A stretch of DNA of 47,925 nucleotides from Vibrio panuliri (GCF_009938205.1 NZ_AP019656.1:1-47925); one strand, 5' to 3'. Positions 9,351 through 17,066 are shown, numbered from the stretch's first letter. Notes: a model not told the origin generated them from the sequence alone. Program-made: numbers and translations.

Positions 9351-9401
9351 GGCTAAATCTAAAGAACGTGATATCGCAGTCAGGCTCTTTAGGATGAAGT
9401 A

Positions 9402-9465
9402 CAAGAGTATTAGGGGTACTCTTGCACCTGATCACGCCTAATGTATTCATTTAGGTGCGCTATGT
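9402..9465. repeat. Two adjacent perfect hairpins
   Basis: CAAGAGTA is separated by 7 bases from TACTCTTG, and next to it GCACCT/AGGTGC encloses CCTAA/TTAGG. Neither is followed by a T-run on the plus strand. They fall in the presumed genome-end region and may be RNA structure or packaging/replication elements. Confidence 0.4.
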
Positions 9466-9555
9466 CAAGATTTTGCTGACATGGCGTACTTGTCTTTACC
9501 TCAAGTTGACGTAAATCATGTTTTCTTGACGAGTCAGTATAAAAAGTGAGCAGAT

Positions 9556-9590
9556 GAAAAAAAGCCCCCACTTAGGTACTAGTGGAGGCA
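9556..9590 (-). terminator. Rho-independent terminator for a minus-strand transcript
   Basis: Read on the minus strand: GCCTCCACT, an 8-base loop, AGTGGGGGC (one mismatch) and then TTTTTTT. It has no minus-strand gene upstream, only the structured RNA candidate that ends here. Confidence 0.6.
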
Positions 9591-9792
9591 ATGCTTTAAT
9601 TGGAAGAGCATAAAAATGTTTCACTAATGCACAATAGTGCGTCTGAGAGATGCCCTAGAGAAAACTATCATGGTTTTGTCAGACTACACAATCTCTGCGT
9701 CGATCATGCGCAAACCAACAGTGGCGAAATGCTTTAGCCTACATTTCCCTCTAGGGCAGACGCATGGTAAAGCCCCTGGTTAATCATTTCAA
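9556..9792 (-). ncRNA. Candidate structured minus-strand RNA, about 235 nt
   Basis: On the minus strand a TTGACA box (plus 9823-9828), with only a weak -10 (TAGCCT), precedes a 235-base stretch ending in the terminator above. A long closing stem (GCGTCTG/CAGACGC continuing into CCCTAGAG/CTCTAGGG, with a 7-base bulge on one side) encloses three hairpins: GAAATG/CATTTC, TGCG/CGCA and AAAAC/GTTTT. That is a multibranched RNA of about 137 nt. It does not fold as a standard tRNA: the 7-base loop of the third hairpin lacks U33. Family unknown. Confidence 0.42.
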
Positions 9793-9839
9793 CCCCCTAG
9801 GCTAAATTTTCAAGAAAAAATCTGTCAACCCAATTAATA

Positions 9840-10240
9840 TATAATAGACGCCACGTTTCCCCCATCGACTTTTCAGAACGCCATACATAAGCACGTTTTT
9901 GTCGTTCCACATCCTGATATGCCACTCTAAATTCAAATGGTCATGCTAAGTGCTTGATTACAAAGGAATTAAATAGATTATACTAAATGTTTTGCCGTCA
10001 TAACTGATGCAGTCTTTAGATATTTTTATCTTTATATGTCTCTTCTATGGCGGTGAGTCCTACAGTTATCTATTAGTATCAACCACTTAAACTCATTGCA
10101 TCATCTGTTAACCTAAAAACATCTAAAAGTTATCCTATTGCTATTGTCCTATCATCTGCCGTGTGCTATTCGCATGTATTCCTAGGTATATAGAGGGAAT
10201 AATTAATTTCATCTTTTTTAAATTATTTGCATCAAAAGGG
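9840..10240. other. Non-coding stretch in the genome-end region
   Basis: No gene, terminator or clear repeat array seen; AT-rich. In T7-like phages the direct terminal repeats fall between the terminase gene and the early promoters, so the physical ends are likely near here, but I cannot place them from sequence alone. Confidence 0.4.
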
Positions 10241-10241
10241 G

Positions 10242-10269
10242 TTGCAATAGTTCAGCCAATCATTAATAT
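10242..10269 (+). promoter_or_regulatory. Early host promoter P1 (TTGCAA-16-TAATAT)
   Basis: The -35 TTGCAA (10242-10247) and -10 TAATAT (10264-10269) are preceded by the box ATCAAAAGGGG, which recurs almost unchanged at the second promoter 147 bases downstream. Likely the equivalent of the strong early promoters at the left end of T7. Confidence 0.55.
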
Positions 10270-10388
10270 ACGCCGTGTCGAGAGGGACAGCACCTAGTAG
10301 CCAGTAGTGGTCAGTAGGTGTAACTCACTGAATTGTCTAGTGTTCTCTACTCTCTTCAAAAAATTTGTAACTTTTACATCAAAAAGGG

Positions 10389-10416
10389 TTGCAAATTAAA
10401 TCGAGGTAATTATCAT
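10389..10416 (+). promoter_or_regulatory. Early host promoter P2 (TTGCAA-16-TATCAT)
   Basis: Same -35 and upstream box as P1 (ATCAAAAAGGGTTGCAA) with TATCAT at 10411-10416. Transcription would start near 10423, just before the hairpin and boxA described next. Confidence 0.55.
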
Positions 10417-10426
10417 ACACCTCATC

Positions 10427-10480
10427 GCATCATTGAGTGATGCAAAGGGATATCGGTTGATATCTTTGCTCTTTAAAAAA
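10427..10480 (+). promoter_or_regulatory. rRNA-leader-like antitermination site: hairpins plus boxA 1
   Basis: A GCATCA/TGATGC hairpin (10427-10443) is followed by a GATATC-ggtt-GATATC hairpin (boxB-like position) and then TGCTCTTTAA (10467-10476), the core of the bacterial rRNA boxA (E. coli TGCTCTTTAACA). In rRNA operons boxA recruits NusB-NusE to make polymerase resist termination. The early region downstream has several terminators, so antitermination would make sense. Role inferred. Confidence 0.5.
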
Positions 10481-10738
10481 TAGACCACTCACCAAGCTAG
10501 CCAGTCATTGACGGCTCAAGGTGTCCGAGGTGGATTGACCTGACCATGAAGAATGGGGGAAATCGAACAGGGCACTGGTTGACCGGAGGCAGGCAGCATG
10601 GATGAAGTGGGAGAGGTAGGTCAATGTGTGGTTAGTAAGGCGGCTAACAGGAACACAACACGGACAATGCGGATATGGACGACTAGCCGCACATGACTAC
10701 TCCTCGCTAACTAACTGACTCGCTCAGTTTCTTAGTAT
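10481..10738 (+). other. Untranslated leader between the two boxA motifs
   Basis: No convincing gene. The best small frame is 32 codons from an ATG near 10599 behind GGAGGCAGG, but composition and length give no support. A GCGG...CCGC pairing around 10670-10690 and other short inverted repeats suggest a folded leader RNA. Confidence 0.35.
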
Positions 10739-10751
10739 TGCTCTTTAATAA
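10738..10751 (+). promoter_or_regulatory. boxA 2
   Basis: TTGCTCTTTAATAATTTGG matches the rRNA boxA and the bases after it even more closely than the first copy. It lies about 136 bases before the first early gene. Confidence 0.5.
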
Positions 10752-10886
10752 TTTGGTTGCTGACATTGACTACAAATGAGTGGATTTAAGCTAATGCGCC
10801 TAGTCAAACTAGTTACATGCTTTATGCAAGAGGCTAGGTGCATTGTTAAATCTATTTCCTATCACGCTAGAACTTAGGGGGTTCAC

Positions 10887-11225
10887 ATGCAAAAGCGTTA
10901 TTCTGGTAAGCCACACATCAAGCGTCACTTCGGTTGTTGGTCAGTATGGATTAACCGTCGATTGATTGTTATCTGCGCCAAGCTTGAGGTAGCCATTAAG
11001 TCAGCATGTTTGATGCACTCTAAGATGTTCCACTTCCTTGCAGGCTTGCGTGATTACGCAGTCAAGGCGTTGCATAAGGGCTACAAGGCAACGTCTACCA
11101 ATGTTCTCAAGGCTATTGTCTGGATTGATGATGCCTGTACAATGTCCGAGCACAAGGGCTACCGTCCTAATGCTCTCGACTCAATGGCACTACGCCACAC
11201 GTTTCACTATTGCCACAACAAGTAA
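10887..11225 (+). CDS. Early protein, unknown, basic
   Basis: 112 residues, first gene after the early promoters. The ATG follows TTAGGGGG, a ribosome site repeated at several early genes. It is rich in Lys, Arg, His and Cys (GCWSVWINRRLIVICAKLEV near the N-terminus) with no membrane span and no family I recognise. First early genes of T7-like phages usually counter host defence or take over host functions; nothing in this sequence shows which. It lies 16 bases ahead of the next gene, so they are probably co-transcribed. Confidence 0.7.
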   Translation: MQKRYSGKPHIKRHFGCWSVWINRRLIVICAKLEVAIKSACLMHSKMFHFLAGLRDYAVKALHKGYKATSTNVLKAIVWIDDACTMSEHKGYRPNALDSMALRHTFHYCHNK

Positions 11226-11241
11226 CTTAGGGGGTTACAAG

Positions 11242-11649
11242 ATGCGTGCTATTAAACGCTTACTAACTACACTTCTTCCTATCATCGGTATCTCTTGCGC
11301 CAGTGCTGCTCAGGCTTATGAGTTCCATCTATGCCACATTGATGAGGGCAAGAGCGCAACACACTCACTACTCCTAACCGATATGGAGGGAGGCGCACTG
11401 CTCACCTACGAAATGCTAGTTAGGCTTTCGTCAGGGGACAGCGTGTACAAGCAGTCATTTGAGCTTACTGAGGTTGAGCCTACGCACTACCAAAACAAGA
11501 TAGTCGATGAAGTCGATGGTTCGACCATGACACGCTACGTAAGAGCACACTTGGCAGGCAAGGGGCGTATCCTATACTTTGATATGGCTATCTTTAGAGA
11601 CGATAACCTTATCGAAACTCGCAGCCTCACCACATTCTGTGACGAATAG
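11242..11649 (+). CDS. Secreted early protein with signal peptide
   Basis: 135 residues. The ATG after TTAGGGGG is chosen over the upstream in-frame ATG at 11038, which lies inside the preceding gene. The first 24 residues form a clear signal peptide: MRAIKR, then LLTTLLPIIGISCASA, and a likely AQA cleavage site before YEF. A lipobox reading (GISC) is possible but the AQA site looks better. The mature part has two Cys (CHIDEGK near its start, TFCDE at the end) that could pair in the periplasm. No family recognised. A periplasmic or surface role such as superinfection exclusion is conceivable. Confidence 0.7.
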   Translation: MRAIKRLLTTLLPIIGISCASAAQAYEFHLCHIDEGKSATHSLLLTDMEGGALLTYEMLVRLSSGDSVYKQSFELTEVEPTHYQNKIVDEVDGSTMTRYVRAHLAGKGRILYFDMAIFRDDNLIETRSLTTFCDE

Positions 11650-11657
11650 GGGGACTC

Positions 11658-11942
11658 ATGGAATACATCGCAGGGTTCACCATCATCTTTGTTCTTTGGT
11701 ACTTTAGTGCTCGACGACGTGCTCACTCAACGGCTGCTTTCGTCTACCTCAAGCTAAGGCAAGAGGATGAGTGCAAGGGCATGAGCGATGCTGCATTGTC
11801 TGAAATGATATGCAAGGCACTTGCTGAGAATGTGCGCCTAGACAGAAAGCACTCACATGATGTAAAGGTATTCATGGAAGAGCGCAACGTATCTAGAGGG
11901 GCAGTGATCAGAGCAGCCAAAAGCATGGGCTTTATATTCTAG
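11658..11942 (+). CDS. Small membrane-anchored early protein
   Basis: 94 residues, ATG after ATAGGGGG. One hydrophobic span (YIAGFTIIFVLWYFSA, residues 3-18), then RRR, then a soluble helical domain, so it is probably an N-out anchor with a cytoplasmic domain. The C-terminus (NVSRGAVIRAAKSMGF) resembles a helix-turn-helix recognition segment, but this is weak. Family unknown. Confidence 0.62.
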   Translation: MEYIAGFTIIFVLWYFSARRRAHSTAAFVYLKLRQEDECKGMSDAALSEMICKALAENVRLDRKHSHDVKVFMEERNVSRGAVIRAAKSMGFIF

Positions 11943-12002
11943 CTTCCTATCATGGGCGTGACTGGCGTTGCGTCCTGTTGTATAATTAATCGTGGGATTA
12001 TT

Positions 12003-12197
12003 ATGTCTGAAAGTAAAGAACAGGTAGAAATAAAAAAGACACAAGCAGAGATAAGAAAGCTGAACTCGGAGGCTAAACGCCTAGATGTTCAAAATATTAT
12101 CGAGGTGATCAAAACTTGTGTCTGGGCGTTAGCTCTTGTATTAGCCTTAAACGCAGACAAGGTTAAAACAGCATTTTCTCTACTAGGAGGTAAATAA
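12003..12197 (+). CDS. Small protein: coiled coil plus C-terminal membrane span
   Basis: 64 residues from ATG 12003; an in-frame ATG 51 bases upstream (11952) overlaps the end of the previous gene and lacks a ribosome site. A charged helical N-terminus (KEQVEIKKTQAEIRKLNSEA) precedes one hydrophobic segment (TCVWALALVLALNA). It ends in GGK, with its TAA overlapping the ATG of the next small gene (AATAATGA). Possibly a holin-like or membrane-stress protein; not assignable. Confidence 0.58.
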   Translation: MSESKEQVEIKKTQAEIRKLNSEAKRLDVQNIIEVIKTCVWALALVLALNADKVKTAFSLLGGK

Positions 12198-12280
12198 TGA
12201 GTGCTCAAAAACAAGTGGGTATCAGTCTCGCAATCGCAGCGATAACTATCCTTATATGTGTAGCAATCATCACCTTATGA
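12197..12280 (+). CDS. 27-residue membrane peptide
   Basis: ATG overlaps the previous stop; TAGGAGG lies 9 bases upstream. MSAQKQVG is followed by a single span (ISLAIAAITILICVAIITL) that reaches the end. The stop overlaps the ATG of the next, similar peptide (TTATGA). Tight coupling argues for a real gene despite its size. Confidence 0.5.
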   Translation: MSAQKQVGISLAIAAITILICVAIITL

Positions 12281-12366
12281 GCGTACAAGCTAAAGGGGCA
12301 ATGTTAGGCGTGGCAGTATTTGCCGTGCTTGTCATCTTAGCTTCTATTACTGCTGCCTCAATTTAA
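12277..12366 (+). CDS. 29-residue membrane peptide
   Basis: Starts inside the stop of the previous peptide (ATGA). MSVQAKGA precedes a span (MLGVAVFAVLVILASITAA). It resembles the preceding peptide in plan (MSxQxxx plus one span), so the two may be diverged duplicates or a two-component membrane pair. A terminator follows 19 bases later. Confidence 0.5.
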   Translation: MSVQAKGAMLGVAVFAVLVILASITAASI

Positions 12367-12384
12367 TTAAATAACACCATCGTC

Positions 12385-12414
12385 AGCCTCTCAGTTCACT
12401 GAGGGGCTTTTTTT
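12385..12414 (+). terminator. Rho-independent terminator
   Basis: AGCCTCTCAG-ttca-CTGAGGGGCT (10 bp with one G-T pair) followed by seven T. Closes the first early gene block. Confidence 0.85.
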
Positions 12415-12470
12415 CGCCTGAACGTAGAGGTTCACAAGGGCATCACACAATTAGATATAGGCTAAATCTA

Positions 12471-12977
12471 ATGAAAACTGAAATTCTTAATATCGATCAA
12501 TGGCTCACTAAACTGGGCGTTTCTCCTATCATCGGCATGTCAATTGACAACTGTAGATATACTGCGCTGAGCAAAGTATTTCCTGACTACTGCGGTGAGG
12601 GGGACTGGTCAATCCTAATGGTTGACGGCAATCCAATGCAGGCGTCTTTCGTGTGGAACGCACCTGATGGAATCGTCATGCCTGGTCAAAACATTGCAGC
12701 TTACGTTGACCTACCTGAGGTACAGCGTGACACGGTGGCAATGGTTATCTCTTGCTACGTGTTTAGTGCGATGAGTTTTTCTTGTTACGACAATGGCCAA
12801 GAAGAAGCTTGTAGAAAAATGAGCGCTCTGTACCAATGGTCGAGAGATCTTTCACTGGTATCAATTGATGATGCTTGGGACGACGACTCAAAGGAACGCT
12901 TCAACGAGTTGGTTAAAGTGCGTGAGAACTACATGCGTGAGTTCAACGTGTCACACTTCATTAGGCTAACCAACTAA
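12471..12977 (+). CDS. Unknown early protein, acidic
   Basis: 168 residues. The ATG follows ATAGGCTAAAT, a sequence repeated ahead of several genes (also 18514, 19150, 35970) and possibly the ribosome site (AGG). Acidic overall, with a DDAWDDDSKE cluster near the C-terminus and several Cys (DNC, DYC, ISC, FSC, EAC). No signal peptide and no family recognised. Confidence 0.65.
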   Translation: MKTEILNIDQWLTKLGVSPIIGMSIDNCRYTALSKVFPDYCGEGDWSILMVDGNPMQASFVWNAPDGIVMPGQNIAAYVDLPEVQRDTVAMVISCYVFSAMSFSCYDNGQEEACRKMSALYQWSRDLSLVSIDDAWDDDSKERFNELVKVRENYMREFNVSHFIRLTN

Positions 12978-12979
12978 CC

Positions 12980-13162
12980 ATGAACTTATTGAAACTAGGT
13001 GCAAAGGGGTTAGGCTTCCTTTGTGTCTCGGTTTTCTTCGGTGCGCTCTTCGGGGGCGCACTTGGAGTCGTAACCATCCATGAGCTAAAGATCACCACGT
13101 TCTTTACTCTGCCTACCTTAGCAACATGTATCTATCTAGTAGGTAATGAGCCTGTCTTATGA
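12980..13162 (+). CDS. Small membrane protein, two spans
   Basis: 60 residues. The start ATG is 3 bases after the previous stop with no clear Shine-Dalgarno, so it is probably translationally coupled. Two hydrophobic segments: GFLCVSVFFGALFGGALGVV and FFTLPTLATCIYLV. The stop overlaps the next start (TTATGA). Unknown role in the inner membrane. Confidence 0.58.
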   Translation: MNLLKLGAKGLGFLCVSVFFGALFGGALGVVTIHELKITTFFTLPTLATCIYLVGNEPVL

Positions 13163-13317
13163 TTGATGAGCTACTAACCCTTTGGAAGTATGCTCCTCAC
13201 ACCTACAGATATACGGTAATTACTCTGCTAATTCTAGCAATTCCATTAAATATATATTCATTCTTTAAGCTACTAAAGATACTTAAAGATATCGAACGTC
13301 TTAGGGGGACGAAATGA
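13159..13317 (+). CDS. Small membrane protein, one span
   Basis: 52 residues, start overlapping the previous stop. One span (TVITLLILAIPLNIYSFF) is flanked by a basic C-terminus (KLLKILKDIERLRGTK). Its TGA overlaps the ATG of the next gene. Third in a chain of coupled early genes. Confidence 0.55.
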   Translation: MIDELLTLWKYAPHTYRYTVITLLILAIPLNIYSFFKLLKILKDIERLRGTK

Positions 13318-13910
13318 ACTCACGCCAGATTTTAAACGACCTTAGATCATCTGCTGAATGTGCCGCAACTAACGCTGCTGAGTGTTACTTTGATGATGCT
13401 CCTATCATTTGGGCAGCAGGTGAGCTTGAGATTGACTTTGACGAGCTTGAGGAAAAGATTAGAACACAAGCTTATGAAGCAATCACGCCATGTTCAACGT
13501 GGCAGGCGTTTGAAATTGTGGACTCATCTGACTTTAGAGAGTTCGATGATGGTGAGATTGATTACGCCGGAAAGGCGAAGAGTGAGGGCGATGATTGGCG
13601 TGACCTTTTGAGGGCTGAGGGCGATGCTTTATGTAATGTAGCAACGTCACAATTTGTGAGCGAGATCATTTGTGCCTTTAAGGAAGAAGTGGATAATTTC
13701 TCTACTGAACTTGATTCGCTGCTAACTTACGCAGAGTTAACAGAAGAAAGCATCAAGGTAGGTGTATCTAACTCTTGCCCTTACGGTTGGGCTGCACATG
13801 ATTACGAGACAGAAGAGGGTGTCTGTGTGTGGAAAAACCTTGAGGGTGAACTTACGGCTATATCACACAACTGCGAGGGGTTGCACCTCTACGCTTGTTG
13901 GTCAAATTAG
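13314..13910 (+). CDS. Highly acidic early protein, unknown (possible DNA mimic)
   Basis: 198 residues, ATG after TTAGGGGG. Asp/Glu-rich throughout (for example ELEIDFDELEEK and DSSDFREFDDGEIDY) and low in Lys/Arg. Small acidic early proteins of phages are often DNA mimics that block restriction (T7 Ocr) or nucleoid proteins, but that comparison rests on charge alone. No shared motif with Ocr or ArdA is visible. C-terminal GWAAHDYETEEG and CEGLHLYACW add three Cys/Trp-rich elements. Confidence 0.62.
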   Translation: MNSRQILNDLRSSAECAATNAAECYFDDAPIIWAAGELEIDFDELEEKIRTQAYEAITPCSTWQAFEIVDSSDFREFDDGEIDYAGKAKSEGDDWRDLLRAEGDALCNVATSQFVSEIICAFKEEVDNFSTELDSLLTYAELTEESIKVGVSNSCPYGWAAHDYETEEGVCVWKNLEGELTAISHNCEGLHLYACWSN

Positions 13911-13919
13911 GGAAACGCT

Positions 13920-14210
13920 ATGAAAAGCCTTATCAAAGTAAACAACATCACACGCTCAGTTAAAGATGAGCAGGATACGATAGTCGGGGTTACGTTGGTG
14001 AGGCTTTGGAAGTTCACGGATGATAAAGTCACGGTGTACTACCATGCTGAGTCGATAGCTAGAGGGCTAGACGGTATTAGGGAGTATGTAGAGTTAGACA
14101 GTCAGACATTGCAGAAAGGGGAGATTATGCGTGAGAAAAACGGCAAGCCCTATCATCCTTTGCGGTGGCTGACCTTATTACAAAAGATTGAGAATGTTAC
14201 ACTTCAATAA
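13920..14210 (+). CDS. Unknown early protein
   Basis: 96 residues, ATG 10 bases after the previous stop (GGGAAACGCT as weak ribosome site). Mixed charge, beta-rich look (TIVGVTLVRLWKF, KVTVYYHAES). Overlaps the next gene by 17 bases. No family recognised. Confidence 0.58.
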   Translation: MKSLIKVNNITRSVKDEQDTIVGVTLVRLWKFTDDKVTVYYHAESIARGLDGIREYVELDSQTLQKGEIMREKNGKPYHPLRWLTLLQKIENVTLQ

Positions 14211-14691
14211 GTTCGATGCTTTCGTAGAATCAGCAGAAAGAACTCATCTAGAAAAGCAGTTATCTTACGAGGCTGCTTTAATTATATCTAATATCCTAGT
14301 TACATTAGACGACAAGCCTATAACTAGACGGCTATCTGTTCCTATTCAAAAGGCTTTGCCTGCTGGCTTTTCCTTTGTCGAATGTACCTTTAACAGAAAC
14401 CAACTTTCTTACTGGCTCAAGCATAAAAAGTGCAGTGGGCATCTATTAAACGTCACTTTCGGTGATCGTGGCGGCTACTTTAATTATGAATTATGGAAGA
14501 AAACAGATATCTATTTGTTTGACGCAATACGCCATAATCCCGCATCAACACCGCCAAGTGTTGAAGAAATTACCGAAGCATACACAAATTTTATTAAGGC
14601 ATTAAGTGATGTGTCGTCAGCCGCACGTGAGCTTAAAAACCTTACGGGGCTTAAGCCTGAGATAAATACGATACACGCTGAAACTATTTAA
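14194..14691 (+). CDS. Unknown early protein
   Basis: 165 residues from ATG 14194; a TTG two codons upstream is also possible. It starts inside the previous gene in another frame, as coupled genes do. Soluble, mixed alpha/beta look, no recognised domain. A strong palindromic hairpin follows directly. Confidence 0.58.
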   Translation: MLHFNKFDAFVESAERTHLEKQLSYEAALIISNILVTLDDKPITRRLSVPIQKALPAGFSFVECTFNRNQLSYWLKHKKCSGHLLNVTFGDRGGYFNYELWKKTDIYLFDAIRHNPASTPPSVEEITEAYTNFIKALSDVSSAARELKNLTGLKPEINTIHAETI

Positions 14692-14694
14692 AAT

Positions 14695-14724
14695 CATAAG
14701 GCTAGCTAATTGCTAGCCCTTATG
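14695..14724. terminator. Near-perfect palindromic hairpin, possible terminator
   Basis: CATAAGGCTAGC-taatt-GCTAGCCCTTATG with a single bulged C. There is no T-run on the plus strand; on the minus strand it is followed by ATTTTAAA. It could be a weak bidirectional terminator or an RNA-processing stem before the DGQHR gene. Confidence 0.5.
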
Positions 14725-14791
14725 TAAGGACATCCGTGTGTGTCTTTACATAAGTTGTGATATTATATTTTTGCATATTGGAGAACGCATA

Positions 14792-16390
14792 ATGGCTATT
14801 AGATTTTATTTCGTAGTAGGAAACATTGTTAAGTCTACTCACAAAAGTAGAGCAAAGGCTGAGGAATTTCAGGATAAGTCCTTGAAAAAAGACCCTGAGA
14901 TTGAGTTAAAATCATTCATCTTAGAAACTGAGGAGAACCTTAAGCGAGGTGACGATGTTACTGAGTTGGTTAGAAAGATGGACTTAGCACTGCTTGAGTC
15001 TTTCGATGCTGAATTGACGCAAGAGGACGATGAGCCAGAAGTCAACCAAGAAGAACAGATGACTGTCTTCGATGTTGTTGAGGATGATGTTGAAGAAGAA
15101 GACGAGGGATTAATTGATTTCTCTGCTGCTCTTCAAGAGGCTGAGCTTGACTCTGAGCGTGAAGAAGTGGCTGAGGGTGATCACTCATACAAGTATGTTG
15201 AGATTGAAGTGCAACGTGGCTTCCAAGGTGGGCGTGCTACTTACTCAACTAACTTAAACATCAAGCACTTTGTTGAGTGGTTCGATTTCGATGATGAAGA
15301 GATTTCACCTGAGTTTCGTTACCAACGTAAGGTGCAGCACACACGAGCCAAGAAGATTGGTAAGTATGTGATGGACAATCCGTACACCTACGTATTACCT
15401 GCTGTAACCGTAGAGGTGCAGGGCGTTCCTATCACGCCAAGCAAGAACGAGCCTATTGAATTCATTCCTCACAAAGAGGGAAGCAATCAGGGCGTTATTC
15501 GCATACCTCTAGGTAATGGCGTTAAGCATCGCATCGTTGATGGTCAGCACCGTCGCTACGGCTTGCAATGGCTTCTTGAAGAAGAGCCTGAGCAATTCGA
15601 GGGTGAGACTATACCAATGACCATTCAAGAATTCAGAAGACTTGAGCTATCTCAGCAGAAGTTTGCTGATATCAACTCTACTGGTAAGAATGTAAGTGGT
15701 TCAATCACTCACACATTCAACCATCGCAGCAAGTTCTCTGTGCTATGTAATGACATTCTGAAAGAGTGTACTTGGTTGGCCCGTAAACTTGATAAAGAGG
15801 CAAATCAACTTGCGCCTACTTCAAGCCAAGTAATGACGAGCAAGCAGTTTGCTCAGTTCATCACTATGCTTACAGGTGGCTTGAACGATACCAAGCTTGA
15901 TAAAATGAGCGAGGAAAAGTGCCATGAGTGGAAAGCTGCAATAATTGTTGTCCTTGAGAAACTAAAATCTAACCTGCCAGAATGGGAAAATATCTTTAAG
16001 GGTATCGTTCCTGCGGCTGATGCACGTAAGAACTATGTTGTTACACAACAAGGCTTCTTGCTTGGTTTAGCTCGTATCCTATCAATGACCGATGAGCTAA
16101 TTCTTAAAGGTCGTGGCGTTGATGTGGACGGCTTCAAATACTTCGATTACGAGTCACTTCAATCTCTTCCATACGGTATAACGGAAGAGTGTTGGAACGT
16201 CCGTCTAACTATCGGTGGCTATGCGAAACAGACTGCGCCTCAGCAGTATCTAATCGCTGCGTTCCTTGCTGAACTAGCAGGACTTAACCTCAAAGATTTA
16301 GAGGTATGCACAAATACTAAGACGGAAGAGAAAATTCTGAGCAACATCATAAAACAGAATGAAGACTTCAAAACAAGTAAAGGAATTTAA
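14792..16390 (+). CDS. DGQHR-domain protein, DndB-like
   Basis: 532 residues. The start is the ATG after TTGGAGAA; an in-frame ATG 54 bases upstream lacks a site. Residues 1-130 are acidic and variable (DDVEEEDEG). The DGQHR family core follows: FQGGRATYSTNLNIKHF, RYQRKVQHTRAKKIGKYV, then VDGQHRRYGL (residues 249-258) and FADINSTGKNVSGS. This family includes DndB, a regulator of DNA phosphorothioation, and ParB-like nuclease-fold proteins found in defence islands. No dndACDE partners are present, so this is not a modification system by itself. It could sense or counter host Dnd-type defence (inference). Confidence 0.78.
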   Translation: MAIRFYFVVGNIVKSTHKSRAKAEEFQDKSLKKDPEIELKSFILETEENLKRGDDVTELVRKMDLALLESFDAELTQEDDEPEVNQEEQMTVFDVVEDDVEEEDEGLIDFSAALQEAELDSEREEVAEGDHSYKYVEIEVQRGFQGGRATYSTNLNIKHFVEWFDFDDEEISPEFRYQRKVQHTRAKKIGKYVMDNPYTYVLPAVTVEVQGVPITPSKNEPIEFIPHKEGSNQGVIRIPLGNGVKHRIVDGQHRRYGLQWLLEEEPEQFEGETIPMTIQEFRRLELSQQKFADINSTGKNVSGSITHTFNHRSKFSVLCNDILKECTWLARKLDKEANQLAPTSSQVMTSKQFAQFITMLTGGLNDTKLDKMSEEKCHEWKAAIIVVLEKLKSNLPEWENIFKGIVPAADARKNYVVTQQGFLLGLARILSMTDELILKGRGVDVDGFKYFDYESLQSLPYGITEECWNVRLTIGGYAKQTAPQQYLIAAFLAELAGLNLKDLEVCTNTKTEEKILSNIIKQNEDFKTSKGI

Positions 16391-16444
16391 TTAACAAATC
16401 GTGTAGGATGAGATCATTATAAAAAGCATAAGGATTCTGCTGAT

Positions 16445-16693
16445 ATGAATGATTTGCTCAACCTACTCGATATTGAAACGTTAGTTAAGTATGAGATTAT
16501 CCAAAGCGGTAGCTTCACTTTCTGCTCTGTATCGAACCCTCTTCAGTTCAGTTGGAATACAGTCGTGAGTAAAGAGGAAGCTTACCGTTTGATGGGAAAT
16601 GGCGTACCAGTATTACAAAGTGATTACGGTTGGTTCGCATCCCACGAAAACACTAATCAAGAGGCTGACAATGACAACATTCAAGAAACCTAA
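16445..16693 (+). CDS. Unknown small protein
   Basis: 82 residues from ATG 16445; AAGGA lies about 11 bases upstream. It contains FTFCSVSNPLQFSWNTVVSKEEAY and an acidic, Asn/Gln-rich tail. Overlaps the next gene. No family recognised. Confidence 0.55.
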   Translation: MNDLLNLLDIETLVKYEIIQSGSFTFCSVSNPLQFSWNTVVSKEEAYRLMGNGVPVLQSDYGWFASHENTNQEADNDNIQET

Positions 16694-17060
16694 TGCGGCA
16701 GAAGAAACCCGCTTAGTGCTCACGATAGACACCATAAATCAGTTTAGAAAGATATCAGATGAATTCCCAATAGGTTGTATGACTGCCTTTCTAGCCTTAA
16801 TGCAGCGCCCTGACCTTGGCATAACAGGTAGTGAACTTGTTGATGTTACAGGGATGGAATACCACAAAGCTATGAGAAGCCTAAAGCGTTTGACAATACA
16901 CGCAGGCAAGGAGCTTAAAGCTTTTGATTTGGTGTCCGAACGTCAGGACGTGGCGAACGTTAAAGCCCTTAGATTCTTCTTGAATGACAAAGGGCACGCA
17001 CTAGCTCGATCTGTTATGAAAGACATGCGCAGAGGTATAAAAACCGAAGCCGGTATCTAA
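16671..17060 (+). CDS. Winged-helix (MarR-like) DNA-binding protein
   Basis: 129 residues from the ATG after GAGGCTGACA. The middle fits a winged helix: FPIGCMTAFLALMQ as the first helix, then GITGSELVDVTGMEYHKAMRSLKRL as helix-turn-helix, and a wing leading into a C-terminal helix (NDKGHALARSVMKDM). It may be an early transcriptional regulator. It lies directly upstream of a terminator and the par locus, so it could act there, but no operator is assignable. Confidence 0.6.
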   Translation: MTTFKKPNAAEETRLVLTIDTINQFRKISDEFPIGCMTAFLALMQRPDLGITGSELVDVTGMEYHKAMRSLKRLTIHAGKELKAFDLVSERQDVANVKALRFFLNDKGHALARSVMKDMRRGIKTEAGI

Positions 17061-17066
17061 TGTTAA

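Noticed and set aside
9172..9450. 92-codon minus-strand frame
   Set aside because: No ribosome site; it runs through a 13-bp terminator palindrome and a host promoter, and its protein looks like nothing known.
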